A DNA stretch of 64,000 nucleotides from assembly GCA_951394405.1 (NCBI GenBank), contig OX596335.1:4774001-4838000 (forward strand). Reading direction: 5' to 3'. How positions within the stretch are numbered: the first letter of the stretch is position 1; every line of letters begins with the position of its first letter. The position numbers were made by a program, and so were the translations under genes. Origin of the DNA: Coprinellus micaceus. Lineage: Eukaryota; Basidiomycota; Agaricomycetes; Agaricales; Psathyrellaceae. The notes beneath the pieces are model-generated. The model worked only from the letters and a program-made list of their open reading frames with translations, did not search any database and was not told where the DNA came from. This document shows positions 22,018 through 31,267 of the stretch, one piece after another.

Positions 22018-23010
22018 ATGACGAATACAACCAACTCCCCGTCTCCCTCTCTCAACCTCTCCTCCGCCTCCGCCTCCCCTCCCGACCCCAACGCAAACCA
22101 CCACCACCGCCCGCGTCCCCGTACCCCCTCTCGTGACCGACGCCAACCCTCCGTCCCCAAGGCAACGCACCACTACCAATCTGACTTCACGTCCACCATA
22201 TCCTGCACCCACTCGGCGCCGACGTTTAGTAGCTACACCACACACGCCTATGCTGGTAGCACCGTACTCAATGGGCCCTTCCACGGCGTTCAGGTCAACG
22301 TTACGAGGACGGGTCCTAGCTCTTCGCTATCCCCGGGCACTCACGTCGAGGTGACGCAGATACTCGGCGGAGGGCCCGCCTACATACACCACACCCACAC
22401 CGAGGCGTACAACTGGATCCCACCCTCGTTCACTCCCTGGGCTCCCCCAGGAGGACGCCGCCATCGTAGTAATACATCGAAGTCTTCTTCAAAGAAAAAG
22501 ACTCGGAGGGCTGCGTACTCACACCCGCCTACAACCCCGCCTTTCACTTTCGACGAAAATCCTACGTCGACCTTTCCGCCGGACGTATCTAACCTGAGCA
22601 GCTGCGACGTTTCGCACACATCCCAGAACTCCGCCTCCCGTTCTGAGGAACCCACCCTCGCTGAAAGCCACGCTATATTCAACAACACCGGCGCCGTACA
22701 CGGCAAAGTCCACCAGTACATCATCAAGGGGCCCATTACGGATACCTCGTCTACGTTCACGACACGTTCGCGCACGACATTCAACAACCCGACTCACATC
22801 ATGACCACACATAGCGTTAGCTACACCCAGCGTGACGCCGATTTGGACGAAGGAGGGCCCGTTGAATCCGGCGAATGGGATGATGAATCCATCGAATCAG
22901 GGGAGTTGGAAGATGAGAGTGAGTATAGAGAGGCTGCGGAGCAATGGGAGAGAGGGTGGCGGGAGTTCGAGCGAGCGTTCGGTCGAGTGAATTGGAGTTG
23001 CGGGGCGTAA
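22018..23010 (+). CDS. Low-complexity protein of unknown family (330 aa)
   Basis: One uninterrupted frame from ATG 22018 (context AATAATGA) to TAA, with a TATA box at a normal distance. The first 70 residues are Ser/Pro/His/Arg-rich. Residues about 75-140 contain an ordered-looking, Thr/His/Val-rich part (GPFHGVQVNVTRTG, HVEVTQILGGGPAYIHHTHT), and a related segment recurs at about 225-270 (HGKVHQYIIKGP, THIMTTHSVSYTQ). The C-terminus is acidic with repeated ESGE motifs and ends in an amphipathic helix. No known domain seen. GC-rich codon use like the host genes. Its 3' end faces the 3' end of HNH-1. Confidence 0.6.
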   Translation: MTNTTNSPSPSLNLSSASASPPDPNANHHHRPRPRTPSRDRRQPSVPKATHHYQSDFTSTISCTHSAPTFSSYTTHAYAGSTVLNGPFHGVQVNVTRTGPSSSLSPGTHVEVTQILGGGPAYIHHTHTEAYNWIPPSFTPWAPPGGRRHRSNTSKSSSKKKTRRAAYSHPPTTPPFTFDENPTSTFPPDVSNLSSCDVSHTSQNSASRSEEPTLAESHAIFNNTGAVHGKVHQYIIKGPITDTSSTFTTRSRTTFNNPTHIMTTHSVSYTQRDADLDEGGPVESGEWDDESIESGELEDESEYREAAEQWERGWREFERAFGRVNWSCGA

Positions 23011-23139
23011 GGTACTCGTTTCTGTTCTCATTATGGACTGTCTATCTATCTATCTCTATTTGCACCTAATGAACATCAGCCTGTGTTGCCCACACGACAA
23101 ACATCCTCATCTGACAACCCTCGTCCCCGCCAAGCCGAC

Positions 23140-24235
23140 TCACGATGAAGGCGCAGCCTCCCCAACGGCTTCGTCCTTGCGTGGGTACCACACCCTCCTC
23201 GGAGTCGTACACACACTATCCCCATCCGAGGACTCGTACTCCCAATTGTCCTCATCCCCCTCCTTCGCTTCCCCTTCCCCCTCTTTTTCCTTCCCCTTTC
23301 CCTCCTCTATCCCGTCCCTGACCCCTTCTCCAGATCCCTTTCCGCCCCCTTCCATCCCTTTCCCCCCGAACCACACCTCTCCCAGCTCCCTCACTTTTCC
23401 AACCAAAGGGTTCGTCTCCACAAGGTTCCTAACGAACATGTCGTCCTTCATCCTCGAAGCGACCTGTCTCGCCAAGTGCAAGATAGCGAACCTCGGATGG
23501 ACGTGGGACGTCAACGTGGGGTACTTGTCATACGGATGAACGTGGATTGTAACGTTCGACTCTATAGGGAGAAGAGGGTCCAGGGGGAATATGTTCTGCC
23601 GTGCGATGCAGAATGTAGACATCGGGTGGAGGGGGAGGAACGTATATGTGAATAGGTCTTCCTGTCGCCGCGGACTTTGAGTTAGGCCTCATGCTGACTA
23701 GTTGAAAGAAGGAGATAGCCATACTTGAAACACAGGAAATCCCCCGGGAGGTACTGGGCTCCGTAACCCGCTGGACCCAGATTCGGTGAAGTACCGATCT
23801 ACGACTTCTTCGGAAGGAAGGAGTGCCCACCAGCCCTTTTTGTAGAGGGCTCGGATCGAGGCTCCCACTACGTTCATGATCAGTTCGGAGAGTTTTGCAG
23901 GAAGTAGAACGGGGGCGGACGCACAGAACATCATATTCCGCCTCGTATCCAGATTCAACGTTTCCTCCTTCATACCCCACGCCCTTTCGACTTTACTCAT
24001 CTGTCAAATTCAACCCCCAAATTCAATCAGGCTCGCTCTGGTATGCTCGCATTCTGACAGAATGGCTCACACAGTCTCTATCCGCGCTCCCCTCCCTTTC
24101 AGCGACATGGACCAGCTCGATCGCCCATGGTCTATTCTCTACAAGACACAGACCCTCGTTGGGGTCTGCCTCTTCGACTCGGCGGTGAGCGTTCAGGGAG
24201 AGGGGTTTGGTTGTGGTGCGGGGGTTGGGTGCCAT
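23140..24235 (-). CDS. HNH-1: HNH_2-like nuclease domain protein, type I
   Basis: Exons 24235-24071, 24000-23925, 23867-23725 and 23661-23140 (introns 70, 57, 63 nt) give 301 aa. The HNH-like fold spans exons 1-3: a CLVEN start, first His in IELVHVAERE, Asn in LNLDTRRN, then GASIRALYKKG, where the third HNH position is Arg instead of His, and ALLPSEEVVDRYF. Exon 4 holds the family's second conserved part (TFLPLHPMSTFCIARQ, TSHVHPRFAILHL) and a low-complexity Gly/Glu/Lys tail with the shared SSDGDS motif, but it lacks the C-terminal tryptophan motif of its relatives. All splice sites are good and the gene looks intact. Nuclease activity is doubtful without the last His. Intron 2 is a multiple of three and is open, so retention would not truncate the product. 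Confidence 0.82.
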
Positions 24236-24883
24236 GTCGGTGCTTTGTGATGTTCTGGGTCCCTTATAATCAATGGCGAATGTGGGAGTTGGTGAGGTGC
24301 AAGTTGAGAGGTGTGAGGAATTACGAATGAGGGTGAAAGCAGAGCGAGGCGAAACACAGTGACAGGTCGATGAAAGAAAGGATGAGTGGCACCTATCAAG
24401 TGGCGACGAGAGCCCCTATTCCCTTCGGAGATCAGGCTCTAGATTTGATGCAATCACGCATCTTATCTCTGGGCGCCTAGACTTGAGATACGTCAGCGTG
24501 AAGGCCTGGTAGGCGTTATCTGGGGGTTCTTGAGTAGCTTGGTTGCGAGAAACTGAGGTGGACTACCTGTCTTCGGAAGGAGATGGGATCCGCTTTGTTC
24601 CACGTCATATTCAGGTCCTCCCGCCCGTCGCCGTGATCCACAGTACCCGAAGCAGAATCCGTTTCGGGGGCTGCCATTCATCGAGACGCAGAGTCAGCTT
24701 ATACACCCGAGATTTTGGGTTAGCTGAATAAATACTGGCAAACCATATTTGATAAATATTCTCGAGCAGCTACGACTATAATCACGTATAGGTACACCCA
24801 AATCAAACTACTAAAGGGGCAGGTGAAGTATACAATACAAGAGATCATACGGGAAGACTCAGTACAGCATAAGAAACTTCAAC
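24236..24883. other. Intergenic between HNH-1 and HNH-2
   Basis: No gene seen. The right part contains the 3' flank of HNH-2; a TATAAG lies upstream of HNH-1 at about 24265. Confidence 0.5.
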
Positions 24884-25457
24884 TCAGCCTAATTTCGGCT
24901 TCTTTGACGCCTTGGAGCCCCGTTCGGAATCTCCATTGCCCTTGCGACTGCAAGAAGGTGTGGGGCTTTCTGGTTCCTCGTTAGGCCTCTTGTTAGGTAC
25001 ATGGCATTCGCGGTACGGTAGAGTACGGCTGCTGGAAGCCACGGAGCCGCTCGGTCCCTGGTAAGTTTTGTCGTTCAAGTCGGACCTGAACTGACGGTAA
25101 GGCCTCCCTGCATTGCAAAAGGTCGTGTCTTTGCTCCAATGGGCCGGGGCTTTGATCCAACGTTTATAAAGGTTGACGACATCGAGGAATGGGATTGACA
25201 CTTCGTCAGCACGCAAGTGGCCCTCCATGGCTTCCAGTACCGCTGTACTCTCGTCTTTCAGTGTAAGACCTAGAGAAATTAGGACAAAATGCGGTTGGAT
25301 GTGGGACGTGATCTTGGGAAAGTCTTCGTATGGATATCGGTGGAAGGTAACCGCTTGCTGCCCCGGTGTACCCGGATGCTCATAGACGAGGATGACGTCT
25401 TCCATCGACCTTATCAAAGGAACGAGGGTGTATGTGAAAAGGGGTGTCTTCTTCTGT

Positions 25458-25566
25458 CCAATGGAGCCTCGAATGAGAGAGATGAGTGCCGGGAGTGATA
25501 GCAGGTGATGGATGGGCGCCTCGATGGGCAGCTCATCCTCGGAGACATCTATTTGTACACGAGGTA
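25458..25566. repeat. Split direct repeat A, terminal copy
   Basis: 109 bp starting CCAATGGAGCC; apparently identical to 25896-26004. Its left edge is the element end. Confidence 0.88.
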
Positions 25567-25643
25567 TGTAGACAAATACAAATTGTGCAGATGATTGTGA
25601 AATTAGATTTAGACCGGGAGTGGAAAGGGAAGCGGTGGGCGGG

Positions 25644-25895
25644 TAGCGCGGAAACCGCCTCGTCGTGACTATTCGAGGAAGAGAGAGGTGAGTCTCAGCT
25701 TACCTGAGGAAGGGGATGATATCAGTGGGGCGTGCGTAGCACGTGCGGCCAGTCGCGTTCGCCTCGACGGGCAGAAACCTGGCTACTGGGTGAGCCGACG
25801 CGTTCGCCTCGATGGGCAGAAATGCGGCTCTGGGTGCTAGTCACTCCTCGGCTATTCGGGCTCCATTGAACTTATGAAATAATATTTAATTACGA
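25644..25895. repeat. Split direct repeat B, internal copy
   Basis: 252 bp starting TAGCGCGG and ending TTACGA; one difference from 27585-27836 noticed. Abuts A' with no gap. Confidence 0.88.
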
Positions 25896-26004
25896 CCAAT
25901 GGAGCCTCGAATGAGAGAGATGAGTGCCGGGAGTGATAGCAGGTGATGGATGGGCGCCTCGATGGGCAGCTCATCCTCGGAGACATCTATTTGTACACGA
26001 GGTA
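25896..26004. repeat. Split direct repeat A', internal copy
   Basis: 109-bp second copy of A; the B|A' junction mimics a circle junction of the element. Confidence 0.88.
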
Positions 26005-26207
26005 GTGCTACTGAAGGGCTATATGAAAAAAGATGAATGGGAATGATATGAGGAGCGTGGATGAATAGATGATGGAAAGAAAGAAGAAAAGAAAAAGGTT
26101 GTACGGGGTGGTGTAGTGGGAGGGGGTGGTCGCGCCCGGTCGGAGTTTATATGTCAGGTGCTGTAACCGTGACGACCGTTAATGACACCTGAGAACGAGC
26201 TCATCCC

Positions 26208-27548
26208 TCAATTCTTCCGCTCGCAAGCTGCCTCACCATGTCCGCTTCCCCCACATTGCTGGCAGACATGTCGATGACGACAGGCATTTGTTGCATTGGG
26301 GCAACCCAATTCCGTGTTGAAGCGGCGGCAGACCTCCCCCGACTCCCCCTTTTTTGGTCCGGAACTGCGCCCAAGTTCGTTGAAGAAGACGCCCTCGGTG
26401 GATAGGATGGCGGAACGGTGCCCGGCGAACTGGTCAATATCGCTGAGCAAGATCTGGGTTCCACCTGCAACAGTGTGACGAATGGCTTGGTCGAAGTAGA
26501 GGACTCGTTGATGGGTCTCGGGACGGCGGGTGGAGAACTCGGCCTGAATGAACTGGCTATATTGGGCGAGCTCGAGGCGACGATGGGGAAAGAGGAACTC
26601 GGTGGCTCGGGAGGCAATGTTCCAGGCGATCGTCCAATCTCCGTGAGCCTGTACCTTCCTCGCTGGCTCGGTATGTCCGAAGCTGATCTCTTTCTCACCG
26701 ATCCTTCCTTTGTTCTCCTTGACGGGCACCATCTGATAGAGGGAGCTGAAGACGACGTCAAGGTTGACTGGTTTTCCCCTGAGGAGGTTCTCCCATTCAG
26801 AAGGAGGGAACCCAGCTGGGGCCGAAGCGGAGGTGAGAATCCACTCCTTACATTTCCTGATGTCTCTCCCGAACTTCCTAAGCAGCTCCCGCGACCTCTG
26901 ACACGACTCTCTCTGCCCACCTCCAGTTCCTCCCTTCTTTTCCTCTTCGTACCACGGCATATCCGATTCTCGAAGTTTCGCTCTCTTTCTATCTGGTGTC
27001 CGATCGTCGGAACCCGAGTCATCGCTTGCGTTTGACCCTCCGCCGGCGTCAGATGGGCCATCGGAGTCATCGGGGTCGAACTGGAAAGGACGTTTACGAT
27101 GTCTGCCCTCTCCTGCGTCGGACAGGGAGTGGACAGTCGATAGAGGGGAGGAGGAGTGAGAGGTGGCGAGGCCAGCCTCTCTTCGAGTGTGGGCCGTTTG
27201 GGAAGAGGCGGAAGGGATCCTCTGCTGAACACGTTCGATCTGGTCGACCTGTTCTAGATAGTTCTGGAGGGCTCGTTCCTTATTTGCATCCCGTTCGTCG
27301 GTGAGTCCGAGAGCGAATGTGATCCGAGCCACTGCGAGGCCCTTGGAGATGTCCCCATGGTTGAATTGCCGTAGGACTTCGGTGACGGTCGATATGACTC
27401 CTTCAGGTTGGAGGGATCCGACTGGGACTGAACGGGGGCGTTCATCCGAATCCGAGACAAGAGGTCGAGTTGGTTCGTATTGGTTGGATGGACCAGGTCG
27501 TCGCCCTTGTCGTAAATCGTGGGGTTCATTGTGATTGGTGATACTCAT
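26208..27548 (-). CDS. Gag-like zinc-finger ORF of the DIRS-like element
   Basis: 446 aa from ATG 27548, one exon. The N-terminal half is Ser/Asp-rich with a possible nuclear signal (DRKRAKLRE). Residues about 210-400 form a helical Gag-like region (CKEWILTSASAPAGFP, DWTIAWNIASRATEFLFPHRR, RVLYFDQAIRH). The C-terminus holds two adjacent fingers: a CCCH type (VCRRFNTELGCP then CRHRH) and a CCHC knuckle (CQQCGGSGHGEAAC). I know this architecture from expanded Agaricomycete 'C3H1 zinc finger' proteins; its place between split direct repeats here argues that it is the Gag of a DIRS retroelement. The frame is intact, so it may still supply or use Gag in trans. Confidence 0.8.
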   Translation of the reverse strand: MSITNHNEPHDLRQGRRPGPSNQYEPTRPLVSDSDERPRSVPVGSLQPEGVISTVTEVLRQFNHGDISKGLAVARITFALGLTDERDANKERALQNYLEQVDQIERVQQRIPSASSQTAHTRREAGLATSHSSSPLSTVHSLSDAGEGRHRKRPFQFDPDDSDGPSDAGGGSNASDDSGSDDRTPDRKRAKLRESDMPWYEEEKKGGTGGGQRESCQRSRELLRKFGRDIRKCKEWILTSASAPAGFPPSEWENLLRGKPVNLDVVFSSLYQMVPVKENKGRIGEKEISFGHTEPARKVQAHGDWTIAWNIASRATEFLFPHRRLELAQYSQFIQAEFSTRRPETHQRVLYFDQAIRHTVAGGTQILLSDIDQFAGHRSAILSTEGVFFNELGRSSGPKKGESGEVCRRFNTELGCPNATNACRHRHVCQQCGGSGHGEAACERKN

Positions 27549-27584
27549 GAGACGTGAATATTCACGCGATTATGACAATAAATA

Positions 27585-27836
27585 TAGCGCGGAAACCGCC
27601 TCGTCGTGACTATTCGAGGAAGAGAGAGGTCAGTCTCAGCTTACCTGAGGAAGGGGATGATATCAGTGGGGCGTGCGTAGCACGTGCGGCCAGTCGCGTT
27701 CGCCTCGACGGGCAGAAACCTGGCTACTGGGTGAGCCGACGCGTTCGCCTCGATGGGCAGAAATGCGGCTCTGGGTGCTAGTCACTCCTCGGCTATTCGG
27801 GCTCCATTGAACTTATGAAATAATATTTAATTACGA
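27585..27836. repeat. Split direct repeat B', terminal copy
   Basis: 252-bp second copy of B; its right edge is the other element end, after which HNH-2 intron sequence resumes. Confidence 0.88.
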
Positions 27837-28367
27837 GGTTGGTGGTATCTCAGCTCAGTTACTTGTTCACTTAATGAAAACGAAAGCATACGTACCTCGA
27901 GATCATTAGGGCCGTATGTTGCGAACTTCAGAACCTCCTTCATCGTGTCCTTGAAGTTTCCTCTTTCGACCGGATTTTCTGGATTCATGAGCAGGTCGAG
28001 AACATCGACCTGCGGAACCAGGGTGTACTTTCCCTCATCGAACATCCAGTGCGGACCTGCGCCAGCTAAAGAGCCAGTTATTGTCTACCAACCTGCAACT
28101 TAGAGCGATGTGCCTACCGAAAAAGAGGTTGGCCGAGGAATTCAAGTTCAACGTTCCGAACTGCATATCCCAGCTGTACTCCAAACCCTTCATCTGTGGG
28201 AGCCTTCAGTTCTCAACCGGCGCTGGGGACCCTTCAATGATGCAGCGATGTCCACGGGGAGACTTTTCGATGACTCGATCCTTCATCCAGTCTGGTACGT
28301 CGACGGGGGATGCAAGGTTCAGTGTCAGGGCCCGTTTAGCGGGAGTCTCTTTGACCGATCGCGGCAT

Positions 28368-28729
28368 TGTGAGGAGGGGTGTGCTTGATGCGGTGGAGGA
28401 ATACAAGGAGAAGGAAGGGAGTCGCTTTCTTGGTTAAATACCCCACCCAGTGCCACACCCATGGCGCACAATTGTCCGTGGCTCCTGCGACACGACCATA
28501 GTCCGTGGTCGAGTGGCCGATGGCCAGTCCATTACGATCAATGTGCCACTGGCCACTGTGGCTTGAGATTATGAAGTAACCATGCAGACACGGCAATGGT
28601 CACTGACAAGAATAAGGCAAGTGGCACATCAAGTGCACGTGGTGCTATAAGAGGCGGGCGTGCCAGCTTTTGATGCCGCCGCGTCTTGGCTTCCTTCCAC
28701 CACCACCACCACCAACCCTGGGCCAAAAA
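28368..28729. promoter_or_regulatory. Divergent promoter region of HNH-2 and HNH-3
   Basis: 362 bp between the two start codons. It holds TGCCACACCCAT at 28451-28462, several GGCCACTG palindromic pieces, a CACGTG E-box at 28636-28641 and TATAAG at 28646-28651, followed 79 bp later by the HNH-3 ATG. The same 12-mer and the CACGTG-TATAAG pair recur upstream of HNH-6. Confidence 0.55.
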
Positions 28730-29969
28730 ATGAAGCCTATCTCTGAAGGCGCAATCCGTCGTGCCAAAGCAGCCGATCCGAACGAGAATCGCTGTCTCGT
28801 GGAGAATTGCCCCCAAGAGCGTGCGGTAGAAGTGGCGCACATCTTCGCTCGCGAGAATTCCGCCAATCGAACCACGGTCAGTTATTGTTTCGTCAGCCTA
28901 ATATCATAGCGGCTCACATTAGCTGTAGATGCGGAGTATTGAATGGGCTTGGAATATGCGAGAAAATACACTCAATTTAGATACACGGCGCAATGTCTTC
29001 CTTCGTGAGTGTCGTTACTTGAAACCGCTGTGTGAAGGAGACTGACAACTTACAAACTAGTCGGTGCATCCATGCACTCCCTCTATAAAAACGGGAAATG
29101 GGCCTTGTTACCCCCGGAGAACGTCGTTGACCGGTACTTGGGTAAGCCGAGGGGAAGATATAATCGGGCGTCACCCCTCGGTCGTGAAGCGTTCCCCGAA
29201 ATTTTGGTGTGTCAATCCCTATAATTGAGCTTCTAACCAGGAAGCTGACAGAGCTTAGGGTTCTGCATTCCAGTATAGCTTCTTGCCTCTGTGCGACATG
29301 TCTTCCTTTGGGATTACGCGTCAGAACGAGGCATGCGACCCCTCAACGCCGGGTGCCTTTCGGACGCACGTTTGTCCGTTCGACACCCTCCCGACGTTCA
29401 TCTCTCATGTTCACCCGTCGTTCGTACTCCTCCACCTGTCTCAGCTCCTCTTCGATCGAGGGAATGAACCCTATATTAAAAACCTCGTCCGGACGAAACC
29501 AGTCGTTGCGAAGGTAGCGCAGCTTTGCGTTGAATGGGTTTCGCCGCAGGTGCCCAAGCGCGCCCGATGCGATCCTACTTTCGTCACCGTTCCCGCTGCA
29601 GAACCAAGGGGCGGCGAAGCTATCTCTGACCTCGGCGAGGCTGTTCCTCACGACACCGAATCTGAACTCGACTGTCCGAGCTCAGATGGCAACAGCATCT
29701 ACACCATTCCTCGGCGCATTCCCTGCACCCCGCTCCCCACATTTTCAATTTCCCGGCCCACCAAACGCAGCTCCGACGAGATATCTCATGATGGTATTGC
29801 AGATGAGCGTGGCAGCAAGCGCAAGAAGACCACAAAGGACATTGGACTTATAGGCCCGAGAGACGCCGCTGGAGAGAAGGTGCAGGAGGAGGCTCTTAAC
29901 ACGGGATGGACCAGAGAAGATATCTCTAGCTGGGCCCGCGAGTGCTCAGCCTCCGCCTCCCCCCCTTAG
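28730..29969 (+). CDS. HNH-3: intact HNH_2-like protein with full H-N-H set, type I
   Basis: Exons 28730-28876, 28929-29004, 29061-29206 and 29259-29969 (introns 52, 56, 52 nt) give 359 aa. Exon 1: ISEGAIRRAKAADPNENRC and first His in VEVAHIFARE. Exon 2: Asn in LNLDTRRN. Exon 3: GASMHSLYKNGKWALLP, which keeps the third His (His-x2-Tyr-x2-Gly), the only type I member here to do so. Exon 4: YSFLPLCDMSSFGITRQ, TFISHVHPSFVLLHLSQ, then an acidic linker, the shared SSDGNS and PRR motif, a Lys/Arg-rich putative nuclear signal (RGSKRKKTTK) and the C-terminal GWTREDISSWAREC. ATG 28730 is preferred over an upstream in-frame ATG because the paralogues start here. This is the best candidate for an active enzyme in the array; substrate unknown. 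Confidence 0.85.
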
Positions 29970-30228
29970 ACCGCTGCTGACGCAGTCTAGACCTCGGCGT
30001 TTGTCACTTTACAATACCCCTCTTTCTCTCCTCTGATTCCCCACGCCAAATGTTCTACCCATCGTTGGATTTATTTATCGCTTCATGTTATCCACAACTT
30101 AATGGGGTGTAGTCGCACCTCAGCAATTGAAATCCGGACCTGTACCTCGACAAAACCGTTGAAATAAGAGACTCGCGCGTTGAGGCCCAAGGCGAGTGAC
30201 GAGATCGAGCGAGGGTTGAACCGGGAAA
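29970..30228. other. 3' flank of HNH-3
   Basis: No gene seen; left border of the TIR element at 30229. Confidence 0.5.
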
Positions 30229-31267
30229 TATGGCGTTCAAATGTGACATTTATTATTCCTCCCTCGATATCACTTCCCGCGCGATGTTGGGCCTGATTGT
30301 GGCCCTTTGGACCTTGACTTGAACCATTCGCGGAAACGTGCGATATCGAGGGGAAATGCCTTCGATTTCGCGAGGAAGTTGGTGTCCCGCGATATCGACG
30401 CGACTCCCTCGTGATGCCGAGTTGGGCCTCGCTATATTGACTTGGCTCCTGAGATATCGAGACTCGCGATATTGACGCTTAACGCTATCCCTAGGGGTCG
30501 TTGAGAAGGCTGTGGACACGCCTTTGATTTCAATTTTCATGTTTTGTTTGCATGAGACTACCAGGGCCAGGGGTCAGCAAGCCCAATGACTTTAGGTTAC
30601 CAGCTCGGGTACACCGGTAGGATATGCCAAGTACGGTGCTGGTGTATGACTTGGCAGATTAGGAATACAACTTTGACATGATCGTATAAAGCCAAGTACG
30701 CCCCAACTACCTGGCAGTGTTGGCTTCAAGCATGTGCAGTTTTAGCTGCTGAATTCGCCCAGACGCGCCCATCGCCGGGCTGCTTGTAGGTCGTGTGAGG
30801 CTATGCCATTAACTCGGCCGTAGCGGAACGAATCAGTACCATGTGACACACACCTGCTAGCCGCCGTGCATCAAGGAGATACTCTGGGCCAAAGGTGTCA
30901 CCGGATAATTCGTCAAAACACTGAACCGTACCTTCAACTAACCCAGCAGAGTCAAGCCATTGACCCTCAGCCCTGGCAGCCTCATTTTGTAATTAAAGAC
31001 GTGTTCAAGACATCTTTGACAGTCCCCATCGAGTCCCCAGGGGTGTCGTGAAGTTTCGATATCGCGAGGCACGACTCGACATGGCGAGGGAGTCACGTCA
31101 ATATCGCGGGACACCAACTTCCTCGCGAAATCGAAGGCATTTCCCCTCGATATCGCACGTTTCCGCAAATGGGTTAAGTCAAGGTCCAAAGGGCCAAAAT
31201 CAGGCCCAACATCGCGCGAGAAGTGATATCGAGGGAGGAATAATAAATGTCACATTTGAACGCCATA
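30229..31267. mobile_element. Non-autonomous element with 183-bp terminal inverted repeats
   Basis: The left arm 30229-30411 and right arm 31085-31267 are inverted copies with a few mismatches; termini read TATGGCGTTC and its complement. The interior has no ORF. The immediate 6-bp flanks differ (GGGAAA and AAGTCC), so a target duplication is not visible, perhaps because of a later deletion. To the right, HNH-4 begins abruptly inside its second intron, so the element sits at the breakpoint that removed exons 1-2. Confidence 0.75.

Larger units (their letters stand above)
25458..27836 (-). mobile_element. DIRS-like (PAT/Ngaro-type) element with split direct repeats, internally deleted
   Basis: The order on the plus strand is A (109 bp), a 77-bp spacer, B (252 bp), A' directly abutting B, a gag-like ORF, B'. 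Read on the minus strand this is the A1-coding-B1-A2-B2 arrangement that defines PAT and Ngaro DIRS elements, which integrate with a tyrosine recombinase. The internal B|A' junction (TTACGA|CCAATGG) predicts the exact element ends, and these coincide with the breaks in HNH-2. Only the gag-like ORF remains; reverse transcriptase, RNase H and recombinase are absent, so it is non-autonomous. No target duplication is present, as expected for this order. A 200-bp promoter-like region (TATAAACT box) precedes A', perhaps left from the deleted part. Confidence 0.85.
24884..28367 (-). pseudogene. HNH-2: type II HNH-like gene, deleted in exon 1 and split by a DIRS-like element
   Basis: Exon 1 (28367-28206) carries DWMKDRVIEKSPRG and RCIIEGSPAPVEN, then a stop; the segment with the first catalytic His and the first intron is missing compared with the paralogues. 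Exon 2 (28193-28118) has GLEYSWDMQFGTLNLN, exon 3 (28056-27896) has PHWMFDEGKYTLVP with an intact His-x2-Phe-Asp-x-Gly third motif, and exon 4 (25453-24884) has PHFVLISLGL and a Lys/Pro tail. The intron between exons 3 and 4 has normal borders (GTACGT, CCACAG) but now contains 2.4 kb of transposon. Apart from the exon 1 lesion the gene could still be spliced. Type II members differ from type I in MTGLEY/MKGLEY and NLNSS wording. Confidence 0.78.

Noticed and set aside
26201..27232. 343-codon second frame inside the DIRS-like gag region
   Set aside because: Pro/Ser-rich shadow of the gag frame; zinc fingers and Gag text lie in the other frame.
30229..31267. 6-bp target duplication for this TIR element
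   Set aside because: Left flank GGGAAA and right flank AAGTCC do not match; no duplication is claimed.
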